Shown here: piece by piece, positions 47,990 through 55,737 of the stretch | Layout of the letters: each line of letters starts with the position of its first letter | Numbering within the stretch: position 1 is the stretch's first letter | Assembly: GCA_020072645.1 (NCBI GenBank) | Contig: JAIQGK010000022.1 | Span: forward strand, 1 to 64,000 | DNA: 64,000 bases | Direction: 5' to 3' | Source: Terriglobia bacterium | GTDB taxonomy: Bacteria; Acidobacteriota; Terriglobia; Terriglobales; Acidobacteriaceae | Notes under the pieces: model-generated | Databases searched by the model: none | The model's input: the letters and a program-made list of their open reading frames with translations, nothing else | What the model was told of the DNA's origin: nothing | Position numbers and translations under genes: made by a program

Positions 47990-50803
47990 TTATTCATAAC
48001 GTAGCGCCACTAGGGGATCAACTTTGGTGGCTCGACGCGCGGGGATATAGCATGCCGCCAGAGCAACTAGCGCCAGCAGGGCTGCTACAGCCAACAGCGT
48101 GATGGGATCGCCGGCTTTGACGCCGTAAAGGAAGCTGGTCAGAAAGCGCGTTACGCCCACAGCCACGATGATGCCCGCGACGGCGCCGGCGACAATCAGT
48201 CCCATGGCTTTCGTGAGCACCAGGCCAACCACGTTGTGCGACTGCGCTCCTATGGCCATACGGATGCCAATCTCACGCGTTCGCCGTGTTACCTCATAAG
48301 ACAAGAGGCCATACAGGCCCAGGCACGCCAGCAGCAAGGCCAGGAGTCCAAACAAACTAGAGATCCGGGCAGTCATTTTTTCCGTGAATACCTGCCGGTC
48401 GATTGTTTCTGTTTCGGTGGAGATGCGGAAAACCGCCAGATCATGGCTCTGCTTATCCACAATGTTTTTAACCGTGGGGACAAGTGAGAGCGGGTCAGTG
48501 CCTGTCCGGAGATCAAAGAACGCCTCTCCGCCGACATTTGGTTGATAAAAACAAGGCGTGATTTCGCGGCGCAGGCTGTTGTATTTGGAATTCGCCACCA
48601 TGCCCACGATCAAATAACCTGGGGCCTTCGCGTCCCCGATCCCGGTGGGCTCCTGCTCCCCAAAGATCTGCCCGAGCGGATTTTTCCCTGGGAAGTACTG
48701 GCGCGCGAACTCCTGGTTCACGATAACCGGCGTCGGATTTGAGCTGGGTTTGTCCCCGTCATTGCTCGCGGCCACAGCGTAATCCGACGGAGTGAAATCA
48801 CGTCCTGATTGAAACGGGATGCCCCAGGTGGAAAAGAACCTGGGGCCGATGGGATAGACGTCGGAATCGACTTGGTTCTTCTCGGCTGCTCCTGATTCCA
48901 TCTCCTGCCTGGTAGGCGGAGGAGTTCCCGGCCGGTGGAAGGCCGTGTTCCAAAGACCGCCAGAGAGAAATGGATACCAGGCATAAGTGGCAGACGTCAC
49001 GCCCGGAATCGCCGAGAATTTTTCCTGCAATTCGAAAAACAGATTGTCGATCTGCTGGCCCTTGTACCCCGCCAGGCGCGGATCGATGCCGAAGAGGAGG
49101 ACATTCTGAGTATCAAAGCCGGGATTCAGGCTTTTCAAGTTGTTGAGCGTACGTACCAGCAGCCCCGCGATCACCAGCACCACGATGGCCAGTGCCATCT
49201 GCACCGCGACAAGCATTCCACCTGCGGAGAACCGGCGTTGCTTGCCCTCGGAAACTGTAGTGCCACTGCCCGCCGCGGCCTTTAGTGAAGAGGTGAGACT
49301 GACGTCTGAGCCGCGTAGCGCGGGTGCAAGTCCAAAGAATATCCCCGTGAGCAGCGAGACCCCGGCAGTGAACCCCAGCACGCGCCAGTCAAGTTGGGGC
49401 GAGAAGATCGGCGGGTTCACAGCTCCTGCGGAAACCGTGGCCATCAGCGCCCGTGAACCCCAGACTGCGACGAGCATGCCGAGAGCCCCTCCCGCAAAAG
49501 CAAGCATTACGCTTTCCGTAAGGAATTGCAGGACGATCCTGCTCCGCCTGGCGCCCAGCGCAAGGCGTACAGCAATTTCGCGTTGCCGGACGACCGAGCG
49601 AGCCAGCAGTAGTCCCGCGACGTTGGCGCAGGCGATCAGAAGCACCGCTCCCACGCACAGCATCAACACGTAAAGTGGCTGCAACGTCCTTTTCTGGCTG
49701 CCTCCCAGCACCTGGCTGGCCTGGGCAAGCCTGATTCGAGGATCACTGTCCGGCTTGAAAAGAGGCTTACCCACAGATCCTATGGAGTTGCGAAACAGCA
49801 AACTGACGCCGGCCTCAGCCTGGCTCAAAGGAACGCCAGATTTCAGGCGTCCAATCATGACCAGCCACCAGTGGTCCGCCTGATCTTCTCTGGGCTTCCA
49901 GTTAGGAACCACCACAGGGCGTTGTGCCATGGGGATGATCACGTCATATTTATTGGACAAGGTCAGAGCGTCAAAGCGTGGCTCAGTGACGCCGATAATC
50001 TGGAACGGTATTCCATTCAAACGGATCGTTTTTCCAATCGCTGACTCCGAACCGCCAAACTCAACCTGCCAGAAGCTGTGATCCAGCACCACGGTCGCCT
50101 GGGCACTCGCGTCGTCGTCGCCCGCGTTGATGAGCCGGCCAAGATGAGCGCGCACGCCAAGCGTCTGGAAGTAGTCGCCCGTCACAAATTCGCCTTTCAC
50201 CATTCGCGCCGGACCATTGCCGCTCATATCAAGCTGTCCTGTCCCGGTGTATGCCGCCACGTGGGAGAAGACATCGGCCTGTGCCTGTACCTGTTTGAAG
50301 AACGGCAAAGACAACGAGCAGCCGCGAGCATTTTTACCGTCATGGGTCTCGTCGCATTCGCCAAAATTGCGGTAGCTCATATTCCCTGGGCCTTTGTGCG
50401 ACTCCCATTGAAAGACGATCAGGCTCTGGGGGTCTGGGATCGGCAGGGACCGGAAAATCACCGCGTCAATCAAGCTGAAAATTGCCGTGTTCGCCCCGAT
50501 CCCCAGCGCCAGGGTAATGACCGCGATGATGGTAAACGCGGGGGATTTGCGCAGCATGCGCCAGGCATAACGCGAGTCCTGCGCCAGAGATTCAAAGAAT
50601 CGCCCGCGATGGACTTCCCTCAGGGATTCACGAGTCTGCTGGATGCCGCCAAATGCGATCAGCGCCTGGCGGCGAGCTTCATCGGGAGACATGCCTGCCG
50701 CGATGTTCTTCTCAATTTCTTTTTCCAGGTGAAATCGGAGTTCTTCGTTGGTATCGCTTTCGTGGCGGCTGGGCCGGGTAAAGATGTCGCGTAATTTCCT
50801 CAT
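47990..50803 (-). CDS. ADOP-type ABC transporter permease (MacB/FtsX)
   Basis: 937 aa. The N-terminal ~85 residues (ELRFHLEKEIEKNIAAGMSPDEARRQALIAFGG) are the hallmark of the acidobacterial duplicated permeases. Two MacB-like periplasmic domains alternate with FtsX permease units; DSRYAWRMLRKSPAFTIIAVITLALGIGANTAIF opens the first, and the C-terminus ends PARRATKVDPLVALRYE. No ATPase gene is adjacent. It may export or mechanically signal; the substrate is unknown. The PadR gene 12 nt upstream is the usual partner. Confidence 0.95.
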   Translation of the reverse strand: MRKLRDIFTRPSRHESDTNEELRFHLEKEIEKNIAAGMSPDEARRQALIAFGGIQQTRESLREVHRGRFFESLAQDSRYAWRMLRKSPAFTIIAVITLALGIGANTAIFSLIDAVIFRSLPIPDPQSLIVFQWESHKGPGNMSYRNFGECDETHDGKNARGCSLSLPFFKQVQAQADVFSHVAAYTGTGQLDMSGNGPARMVKGEFVTGDYFQTLGVRAHLGRLINAGDDDASAQATVVLDHSFWQVEFGGSESAIGKTIRLNGIPFQIIGVTEPRFDALTLSNKYDVIIPMAQRPVVVPNWKPREDQADHWWLVMIGRLKSGVPLSQAEAGVSLLFRNSIGSVGKPLFKPDSDPRIRLAQASQVLGGSQKRTLQPLYVLMLCVGAVLLIACANVAGLLLARSVVRQREIAVRLALGARRSRIVLQFLTESVMLAFAGGALGMLVAVWGSRALMATVSAGAVNPPIFSPQLDWRVLGFTAGVSLLTGIFFGLAPALRGSDVSLTSSLKAAAGSGTTVSEGKQRRFSAGGMLVAVQMALAIVVLVIAGLLVRTLNNLKSLNPGFDTQNVLLFGIDPRLAGYKGQQIDNLFFELQEKFSAIPGVTSATYAWYPFLSGGLWNTAFHRPGTPPPTRQEMESGAAEKNQVDSDVYPIGPRFFSTWGIPFQSGRDFTPSDYAVAASNDGDKPSSNPTPVIVNQEFARQYFPGKNPLGQIFGEQEPTGIGDAKAPGYLIVGMVANSKYNSLRREITPCFYQPNVGGEAFFDLRTGTDPLSLVPTVKNIVDKQSHDLAVFRISTETETIDRQVFTEKMTARISSLFGLLALLLACLGLYGLLSYEVTRRTREIGIRMAIGAQSHNVVGLVLTKAMGLIVAGAVAGIIVAVGVTRFLTSFLYGVKAGDPITLLAVAALLALVALAACYIPARRATKVDPLVALRYE

Positions 50804-50815
50804 CGCGCCCTTCCT

Positions 50816-51145
50816 TTAACTTTGCTGCAGTACCAGTGCAATGGCAGCGGAGAGCCGCTCCCATTCACCCAGTTCCTTTTCCAGTTGGTTCTTGCCGGCG
50901 CGGGTCAGGGAATAGAACTTGGCCCGGCGATTATTGTCAGAGGTACTCCACTCCGAGCCGATCCAGCCACGCTGCTCCAGCCGGTGCAGCGCAGGATAAA
51001 GCGATCCCTGGCCGACCTGTAGAACGTCTTGTGAAATCTGCTGGATGCGCTGGGCGATTCCCCAGCCATGCATCGGTTCGAGCGCCAGCGTTTTCAGGAT
51101 CAGCAGGTCCAACGTTCCTTGCAACAGCTCAATCTGGTTCCCCAT
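50816..51145 (-). CDS. PadR-family regulator
   Basis: 109 aa: [29 protein letters not shown], then [18 protein letters not shown] and [19 protein letters not shown] give the PadR winged helix and C-terminal helix. It is co-directional with the ADOP permease and very probably controls both genes. An inverted repeat in its promoter region may be the operator. Confidence 0.94.
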   Translation of the reverse strand: MGNQIELLQGTLDLLILKTLALEPMHGWGIAQRIQQISQDVLQVGQGSLYPALHRLEQRGWIGSEWSTSDNNRRAKFYSLTRAGKNQLEKELGEWERLSAAIALVLQQS

Positions 51146-51164
51146 TCATCTCACCCCTCGAATA

Positions 51165-51196
51165 TCGACAACAGTGTAGACGAGGGTACTTGTCGA
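51165..51196. promoter_or_regulatory. Inverted repeat upstream of padR
   Basis: TCGACAA (51165-51171) and TTGTCGA (51190-51196) are perfect inverted arms 18 bp apart. On the minus strand a TTGACA-like -35 overlaps the distal arm (TTGTTGACATTCG). Position fits an autoregulatory PadR site. Confidence 0.55.
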
Positions 51197-51486
51197 ATGT
51201 CAACAAGAGAAGACAGTACCGTCGGGAAAAAATCGGCAGGAACTTCAGGCGAGGGCGGAAATGTTTAGAAAATTCTAAGAGATTATCTGGACTTGCACAC
51301 GGTACAGTGCAAAATTAGGCGATTCCGGCCAGAAAAATGACAAAAAATGGTGCAAAGGGGCTGCAATTCCATTCTGGATCATCTAACATAGTGCCCCTTC
51401 GTCTTGCTTTTTGATCGGAAAGCTTTCGTAAGACCGTCCCTGGCCGGATGACTGGAGAAGCCGCCACTTCCCAGGAGAAGTCCGAC

Positions 51487-51945
51487 ATGTTAAAGATCAG
51501 CAAGGCTGACTACGATCTGATCCGCTGGGAAGCCAAGCGCAGCTATCCCCATGAATGCTGTGGCATTCTGCTGGGCAATGTGGTGGAAGGGCACCGGCAG
51601 GTCACTTTGACCCTTACCTGTGAAAACATGCGGGTGGATTCACCCGCAGACCGCTACAGCATCAATCCGGAGCAGGTGATTGCCGCCCTGAAGCTGGCGC
51701 GCAGCCGCGGGGAAAGCATTATCGGGTTCTATCACTCACACCCGGACCATTCACCCAATTATTCGTCTACTGACCTTGCGGAAGCCCACTGGTTTGATTG
51801 TTCTTACGTGATAACCAGCGTCGAGAAGGGAACGCCTACCTCCACGGCCTCATTTGTCCTTGTGGGGTCGGAGGACAAGAAGACGTTCCAAGGGGAGAGC
51901 ATTGAGATTGTGGCCAACCAGCGCTCGCCGGTCTATGCCACATGA
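51487..51945 (+). CDS. JAMM/M67 metalloprotease (Mec-like)
   Basis: 152 aa with the JAMM zinc motif: Glu in HECCGILLG, then IIGFYHSHPDHSPNYSSTDLAEA (H-x-H-x7-S-x2-D). ATG 51487 has GGAGAAG. In actinobacteria Mec cleaves cysteine from the CysO-Cys adduct; this gene is followed by a MoeZ-type activator, and a CysO-like protein is encoded 6 kb away, so the same role is likely here. Confidence 0.9.
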   Translation: MLKISKADYDLIRWEAKRSYPHECCGILLGNVVEGHRQVTLTLTCENMRVDSPADRYSINPEQVIAALKLARSRGESIIGFYHSHPDHSPNYSSTDLAEAHWFDCSYVITSVEKGTPTSTASFVLVGSEDKKTFQGESIEIVANQRSPVYAT

Positions 51946-51947
51946 CA

Positions 51948-52040
51948 TATAATAAGTCGATGGTTTCCCACGCATCATTGCCGCAGCGTCGAATGCCTGC
52001 CATGGCCCGATGTCTTATGCGGGCCTCCCGCCGCTAATTT
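51948..52040 (+). promoter_or_regulatory. Possible leader unit before the MoeZ-like gene
   Basis: A consensus TATAAT (51948-51953) is followed 6 nt later by an ATG (51960) opening a 25-aa ORF ending at 52037 with RRMPAMARCLM (three internal Met, one Cys). No good -35 is visible, and the hairpin downstream (CGATCAT/ATGATTCG at ~52055, then T-rich) is poor. It resembles the other leaders but is much weaker. Confidence 0.3.
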
Positions 52041-52099
52041 ACTGAAATCCTGCTCGATCATTCATGATTCGTTTTTCTTTTTTCTGAAAGGAAGTTTCC

Positions 52100-53266
52100 A
52101 TGGCCATAACAATTGCCCCGCATGAGCCACCCGTATTGAGCAACGAGGAAGTTCTCCGCTATTCACGGCACCTGATCATGCCGGAAGTGGGTATGGAAGG
52201 CCAGCAGAAGCTCAAGGCCGCGCGCGTGCTTTGTATCGGGACAGGCGGCCTGGGATCGCCGCTGGCGCTGTACCTTTCCGCCGCCGGCGTGGGCACGCTG
52301 GGGCTGGTGGACTTTGACGTTGTCGATTTCACTAACCTGCAACGCCAGGTGATCCATTTCACCAGTGATGTTGGGCGACCCAAGTTGGAGTCGGCCAAGG
52401 AAAAGATCGCGTCCATCAATCCTTACGTCGATGTGAAGACCTTTGAAACGCGCCTCACCAGCCAGAACGCGCTGGAGATCTTTTCCGATTTTGACATCAT
52501 CGTGGACGGAACGGACAATTTTCCGACGCGCTTTCTGGTGAATGATGCCTGCGTGTTTACCGGCAAGCCGAATGTGTATGGATCGATTTTCCGCTTTGAA
52601 GGCCAAGCCAGCGTTTTTGCCACCAAAGACGGGCCGTGCTATCGCTGCTTATATCCTGAGCCGCCGCCGCCGGGGCTGGTTCCTTCCTGCGCGGAAGGCG
52701 GAGTGTTGGGCATTCTTCCCGGATTAGTTGGCCTGATTCAGGCGACGGAAGCCATCAAGCTGATCCTGGGCGCGGGCCAGCCGCTGATCGGGCGTCTGCT
52801 GCTGGTAGACGCCATGGGCATGAAGTTTCGCGAGCTCAAGCTGCGCAAGAATCCTGACTGCGTGGTTTGCGGAACTAATCCCACTGTGACTAAACTCATT
52901 GATTACGAAGAGTTCTGCGGACTGCGAGGTCAAGAGAAACCAGTGAGCAACGGCGTACCTGAAATCAGCGTGGAAGAATTAAAACAGCGTCTTGACGCGA
53001 AGGAAGACTTTGTCCTGCTGGACGTGCGCGAACCGCACGAATACCAGATCTGCAACCTGAACGGTGTGCTGATTCCTCTGAACGACCTTCCGCGGCGCGT
53101 GCATGAATTGGATCCCAGCAAGGAGATGGTAGTGCATTGCCGGTCCGGAGCGCGCAGCGCTCGGGCCGTTGGCTTTCTGCAACATGCGGGATTCAAAGCA
53201 AAGAACTTGGCCGGCGGCATTCTTGCGTGGTCAGACCGCATTGATCCGAAGATGCCGAAATACTAG
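52100..53266 (+). CDS. moeZ: MoeZ-like adenylyltransferase with rhodanese domain
   Basis: 388 aa: an E1-like domain with CIGTGGLGSPLALYLSAAGVG, DFDVVDFTNLQRQ and DGTDNFPTRF, Cys pairs for zinc (CYRCLYPEPP and DCVVCGTN), then a rhodanese domain with active loop VVHCRSGARSARA. MoeZ adenylates the C-terminal Gly-Gly of CysO/MoaD and then forms the thiocarboxylate using rhodanese persulfide. Directly behind the JAMM gene. AAAGGAAG precedes the start. Confidence 0.95.
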   Translation: MAITIAPHEPPVLSNEEVLRYSRHLIMPEVGMEGQQKLKAARVLCIGTGGLGSPLALYLSAAGVGTLGLVDFDVVDFTNLQRQVIHFTSDVGRPKLESAKEKIASINPYVDVKTFETRLTSQNALEIFSDFDIIVDGTDNFPTRFLVNDACVFTGKPNVYGSIFRFEGQASVFATKDGPCYRCLYPEPPPPGLVPSCAEGGVLGILPGLVGLIQATEAIKLILGAGQPLIGRLLLVDAMGMKFRELKLRKNPDCVVCGTNPTVTKLIDYEEFCGLRGQEKPVSNGVPEISVEELKQRLDAKEDFVLLDVREPHEYQICNLNGVLIPLNDLPRRVHELDPSKEMVVHCRSGARSARAVGFLQHAGFKAKNLAGGILAWSDRIDPKMPKY

Positions 53267-53340
53267 GCAGAACTTTGACTGGCGTAGCTCAAATGGCTGC
53301 GCCAGAGGTCCATTAGGCAGGAACAAGATAACGCCGCAAG

Positions 53341-53523
53341 TTAAATCGCAGGTTCGTCGTCTTCCTTTGCGTCCGCAATCTCTTCATCGCGGGGCGGAAG
53401 CTCAATATCTTCCATCTGCTTCTTCTTGGCCTTGTTGTTCAACTCGGCACGGCGTTCTTGTGACTGCCGGATCACCTCAGCAAAGCGGTTCTTCGATTCG
53501 TCGTGGGGAGGCTTCTTTTCCAT
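53341..53523 (-). CDS. Small charged protein, unknown
   Basis: 60 aa from ATG 53523, beginning MEKKPPHDESKNRFAEVIRQ and followed by a mixed-charge helix (RRAELNNKAKKKQMED) with an acidic tail. No family recognised. It is divergent from, and close to, the thioredoxin-domain gene. Real but uncertain, because the opposite frame is also open. Confidence 0.5.
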   Translation of the reverse strand: MEKKPPHDESKNRFAEVIRQSQERRAELNNKAKKKQMEDIELPPRDEEIADAKEDDEPAI

Positions 53524-53602
53524 GACAGATAGGATACACAAAGATGGCCGTTTATGGAGACGTTCACTTGCTCTATCCCGGCGCTCCTTCTATCGTTGTC
53601 TC

Positions 53603-55150
53603 ATGCCGCAAGTGCAGAATGCGCCGCCCATTCCGGGACTACAGTCCGGCAGGAAGGCCGTGGTGGTTATCTTTGAAACCGACTGTCCCACCTGCCAGTT
53701 GGCGCTGCCCTATTTGAACTCGCTGCAGCGGGACTCAGTTCAGGTGATTGGGCTCTCGCAGGATGACGAGCGCTCGACGAACGAATTTATCCGCGAGCTG
53801 AAGATCTCCTATCCTGTGGAGTTAGACTCGGGGCTGAAGATTTCGCGGGCCTACGACCCGCAGAATGTTCCGACGTTTTATCTGCTCGACGAAAGTGGGC
53901 AGGTGCAACAGACGCTGGTGGGCTTTGATAAACAGGGCTTGAATGATCTGGCAGCGGCGTTGGGGCATTCACCGATCGCGCCAGCGGACGATGGCGCGCC
54001 TGCCTGGAAGCCGGGATGCAGTTCGCGGCACCTGGAGCCGGAGGTCGACGGCGGAGCTGCGGAAGGCAGCGCGAAACTGCTGCGCCGCACAGGCGATCCG
54101 GCTTCGCGCATCACGCTGCGCGATGAAGAAGATCCGTTTGAATATTGCCGCCAGAAATTTGGCGACGCGCTGCCGGTGATTCCGCCGACGGTGGAAAAAG
54201 TCGAGGCGATGGTAAGAGCCAGCGGACTTTCGCCAGAAACAATTGTTGCGCGCGTGCCGCCGTTTTACGGCGAAGCGACAGTAGAGAAGATCGCAGCCAA
54301 TGCGGTGATGGCTGGATGTGTGCCGGAAATGATGCGCGTGCTGTTGCCCCTGCTTCGCGCGGCGTGCGACGAGCGCTTTAACCTCCACGGAGTGCAGGCA
54401 ACGACGCATTTTGCCGCGCCGCTGGTGATGATCAATGGGCCGGTGCGGCAGGAGCTGGGATTCTGGTCAAAGCAAAATGTTTTCTCCAACGTTGCGCGGG
54501 CCAACAGCACTCTGGGCCGGGCGTTTCAGCTGATTCTGCTGAATATCGGTGGCGGGCGGCCGGATGGAATCGACATGTCTGCTCTGGGAAATGCGGGCAA
54601 GTTTTCTTTTTGCATCGCCGAAAACGAAGAAGAGAATCCGTGGGAGCCTTTCCATGTGACTCGCGGCCTTAAGCGCGAACAGAGCGCGGTGTCGCTCTTT
54701 GCCGCAGAGCCGCCACGTGGCGTGAGCGAACACACCGCCCCGGCGGGCAAGACCGTGCTGGAAACAATTTCATTCGCGCTGGCCACCGTGTGGAGCTATC
54801 GCATGTGCCTGATGCCGGAGGCTATTGTGATTCTTTGCCCCGAGCATGTGAAGACCATCCATCGCGATGGGATCACCAAAGAGCAGGCGCGGCAATTCCT
54901 GTTCGAGAACACCGGGATACCGGTGCGGCATTATTCGAAGGAAGAGCGCGCGGAAGGAACGCAACTGGCCGCGAACTACAAAGAGATCATGGTGCGCGGC
55001 GAGAAGTGTTATCAGAAGTTTCGATCCCCTGAGGCGATTAGCATTTTTGTCGCCGGGGGAACGGCGGGAAAGTTTTCCGCTGTGATCGGCAGCTGGTCCA
55101 CCGGACCGGCAGGCAGCCAGATGGTGACGTATCCGATTCCGAACAAATAG
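53603..55150 (+). CDS. Thioredoxin-domain protein, partner of UGSC selenoprotein
   Basis: 515 aa from ATG 53603. Residues ~10-130 are thioredoxin/TlpA-like with the redox motif CPTC (28-31) and PQNVPTFYLLDESG holding a cis-Pro. Residues ~180-515 are a second domain I cannot name (YCRQKFGDALPVIPPTVEKVEA, MINGPVRQELGFWSKQNVFSN, FVAGGTAGKFSAVIG). It ends 9 nt before the selenoprotein gene, so the two likely form one enzyme or redox relay. The larger domain may be the substrate-binding part. Confidence 0.75.
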   Translation: MPQVQNAPPIPGLQSGRKAVVVIFETDCPTCQLALPYLNSLQRDSVQVIGLSQDDERSTNEFIRELKISYPVELDSGLKISRAYDPQNVPTFYLLDESGQVQQTLVGFDKQGLNDLAAALGHSPIAPADDGAPAWKPGCSSRHLEPEVDGGAAEGSAKLLRRTGDPASRITLRDEEDPFEYCRQKFGDALPVIPPTVEKVEAMVRASGLSPETIVARVPPFYGEATVEKIAANAVMAGCVPEMMRVLLPLLRAACDERFNLHGVQATTHFAAPLVMINGPVRQELGFWSKQNVFSNVARANSTLGRAFQLILLNIGGGRPDGIDMSALGNAGKFSFCIAENEEENPWEPFHVTRGLKREQSAVSLFAAEPPRGVSEHTAPAGKTVLETISFALATVWSYRMCLMPEAIVILCPEHVKTIHRDGITKEQARQFLFENTGIPVRHYSKEERAEGTQLAANYKEIMVRGEKCYQKFRSPEAISIFVAGGTAGKFSAVIGSWSTGPAGSQMVTYPIPNK

Positions 55151-55159
55151 GAGGAGTGG

Positions 55160-55687
55160 ATGCCAGTAACGATTGTTCATCCGGGTAATGAGAGTGTGCC
55201 GAAGGCGGGGACGCCGCCGGCGCGATTAAAAAGCCTGGCGGAAAAAAAGATTGGGCTATTGGATATCAGCAAGCCCGGCGGCAGCTTTTTCTTGGATCGG
55301 CTGGAAGAGATCCTGCGGACGAAGCATGGCGTCGCGGAGATTTTGCGCACGCGCAAGCCGACGTTCTCAAAGAACGCGCCGCCGCAGATCATCGAGCAAC
55401 TGCGCGGGATGGACGCGGTGGTGGAAGGGCTGGCGGATTGAGGGTCGTGCACAACGTGCAGTTTGCACGACACAATCGGGCTGGAGAATCTTGGCATTCC
55501 GGCGGTGCCCGTCGCCACCACTGAATTCACCGCTCCCGCGCGGGTGCAGGCCAGCGCGCTGGGACGTGCTGGCTTTGACGCCGTTTACGTGCAGCATCCC
55601 ATTCAGGACCAGACGCCGCAGCAGATCGCGGCACGGGCAGACTCGGTGGCAGAAGAGATTGTAAGAAGGTTGACGGTGACGGGCTGA
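55160..55687 (+). CDS. UGSC-family selenoprotein (TGA at 55439 read as Sec)
   Basis: ATG 55160 has GGAGGAG. The frame reaches TGA at 55439-55441 and continues without interruption to 55687: EGLAD-U-GSCTTCSLHDTIGLENLGIPAVPVATTEF. The U-G-S-C motif is the defining feature of the UGSC (seleno)protein family, with Sec replaced by Cys in some members. Right after the TGA, CGTGCA-GTT-TGCACG (55455-55469) forms a small hairpin with GT in the apical loop, as required of a bacterial SECIS. 175 aa with Sec at 94. The reaction is unknown; redox use with the thioredoxin-domain partner is inferred. Confidence 0.85.
55444..55471 (+). promoter_or_regulatory. Bacterial SECIS-like hairpin
   Basis: Starting 3 nt after the TGA, GTCGTGC (55444-55450) can pair with GCACGAC (55465-55471); alternatively CGTGCA/TGCACG closes a GTT loop 13 nt after the TGA. 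Either form resembles the SelB-binding hairpin of fdhF in distance and apical GU. Confidence 0.65.
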
Positions 55688-55737
55688 TTCTTCACACTCG
55701 CCAGCCTCTCTAATCTACTCCCAACCTCCGCACTTGC

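Noticed and set aside
53278-53310. tRNA-like stretch CTGGCGTAGCTCAAATGG
   Set aside because: No cloverleaf, anticodon or T-arm can be built around it.
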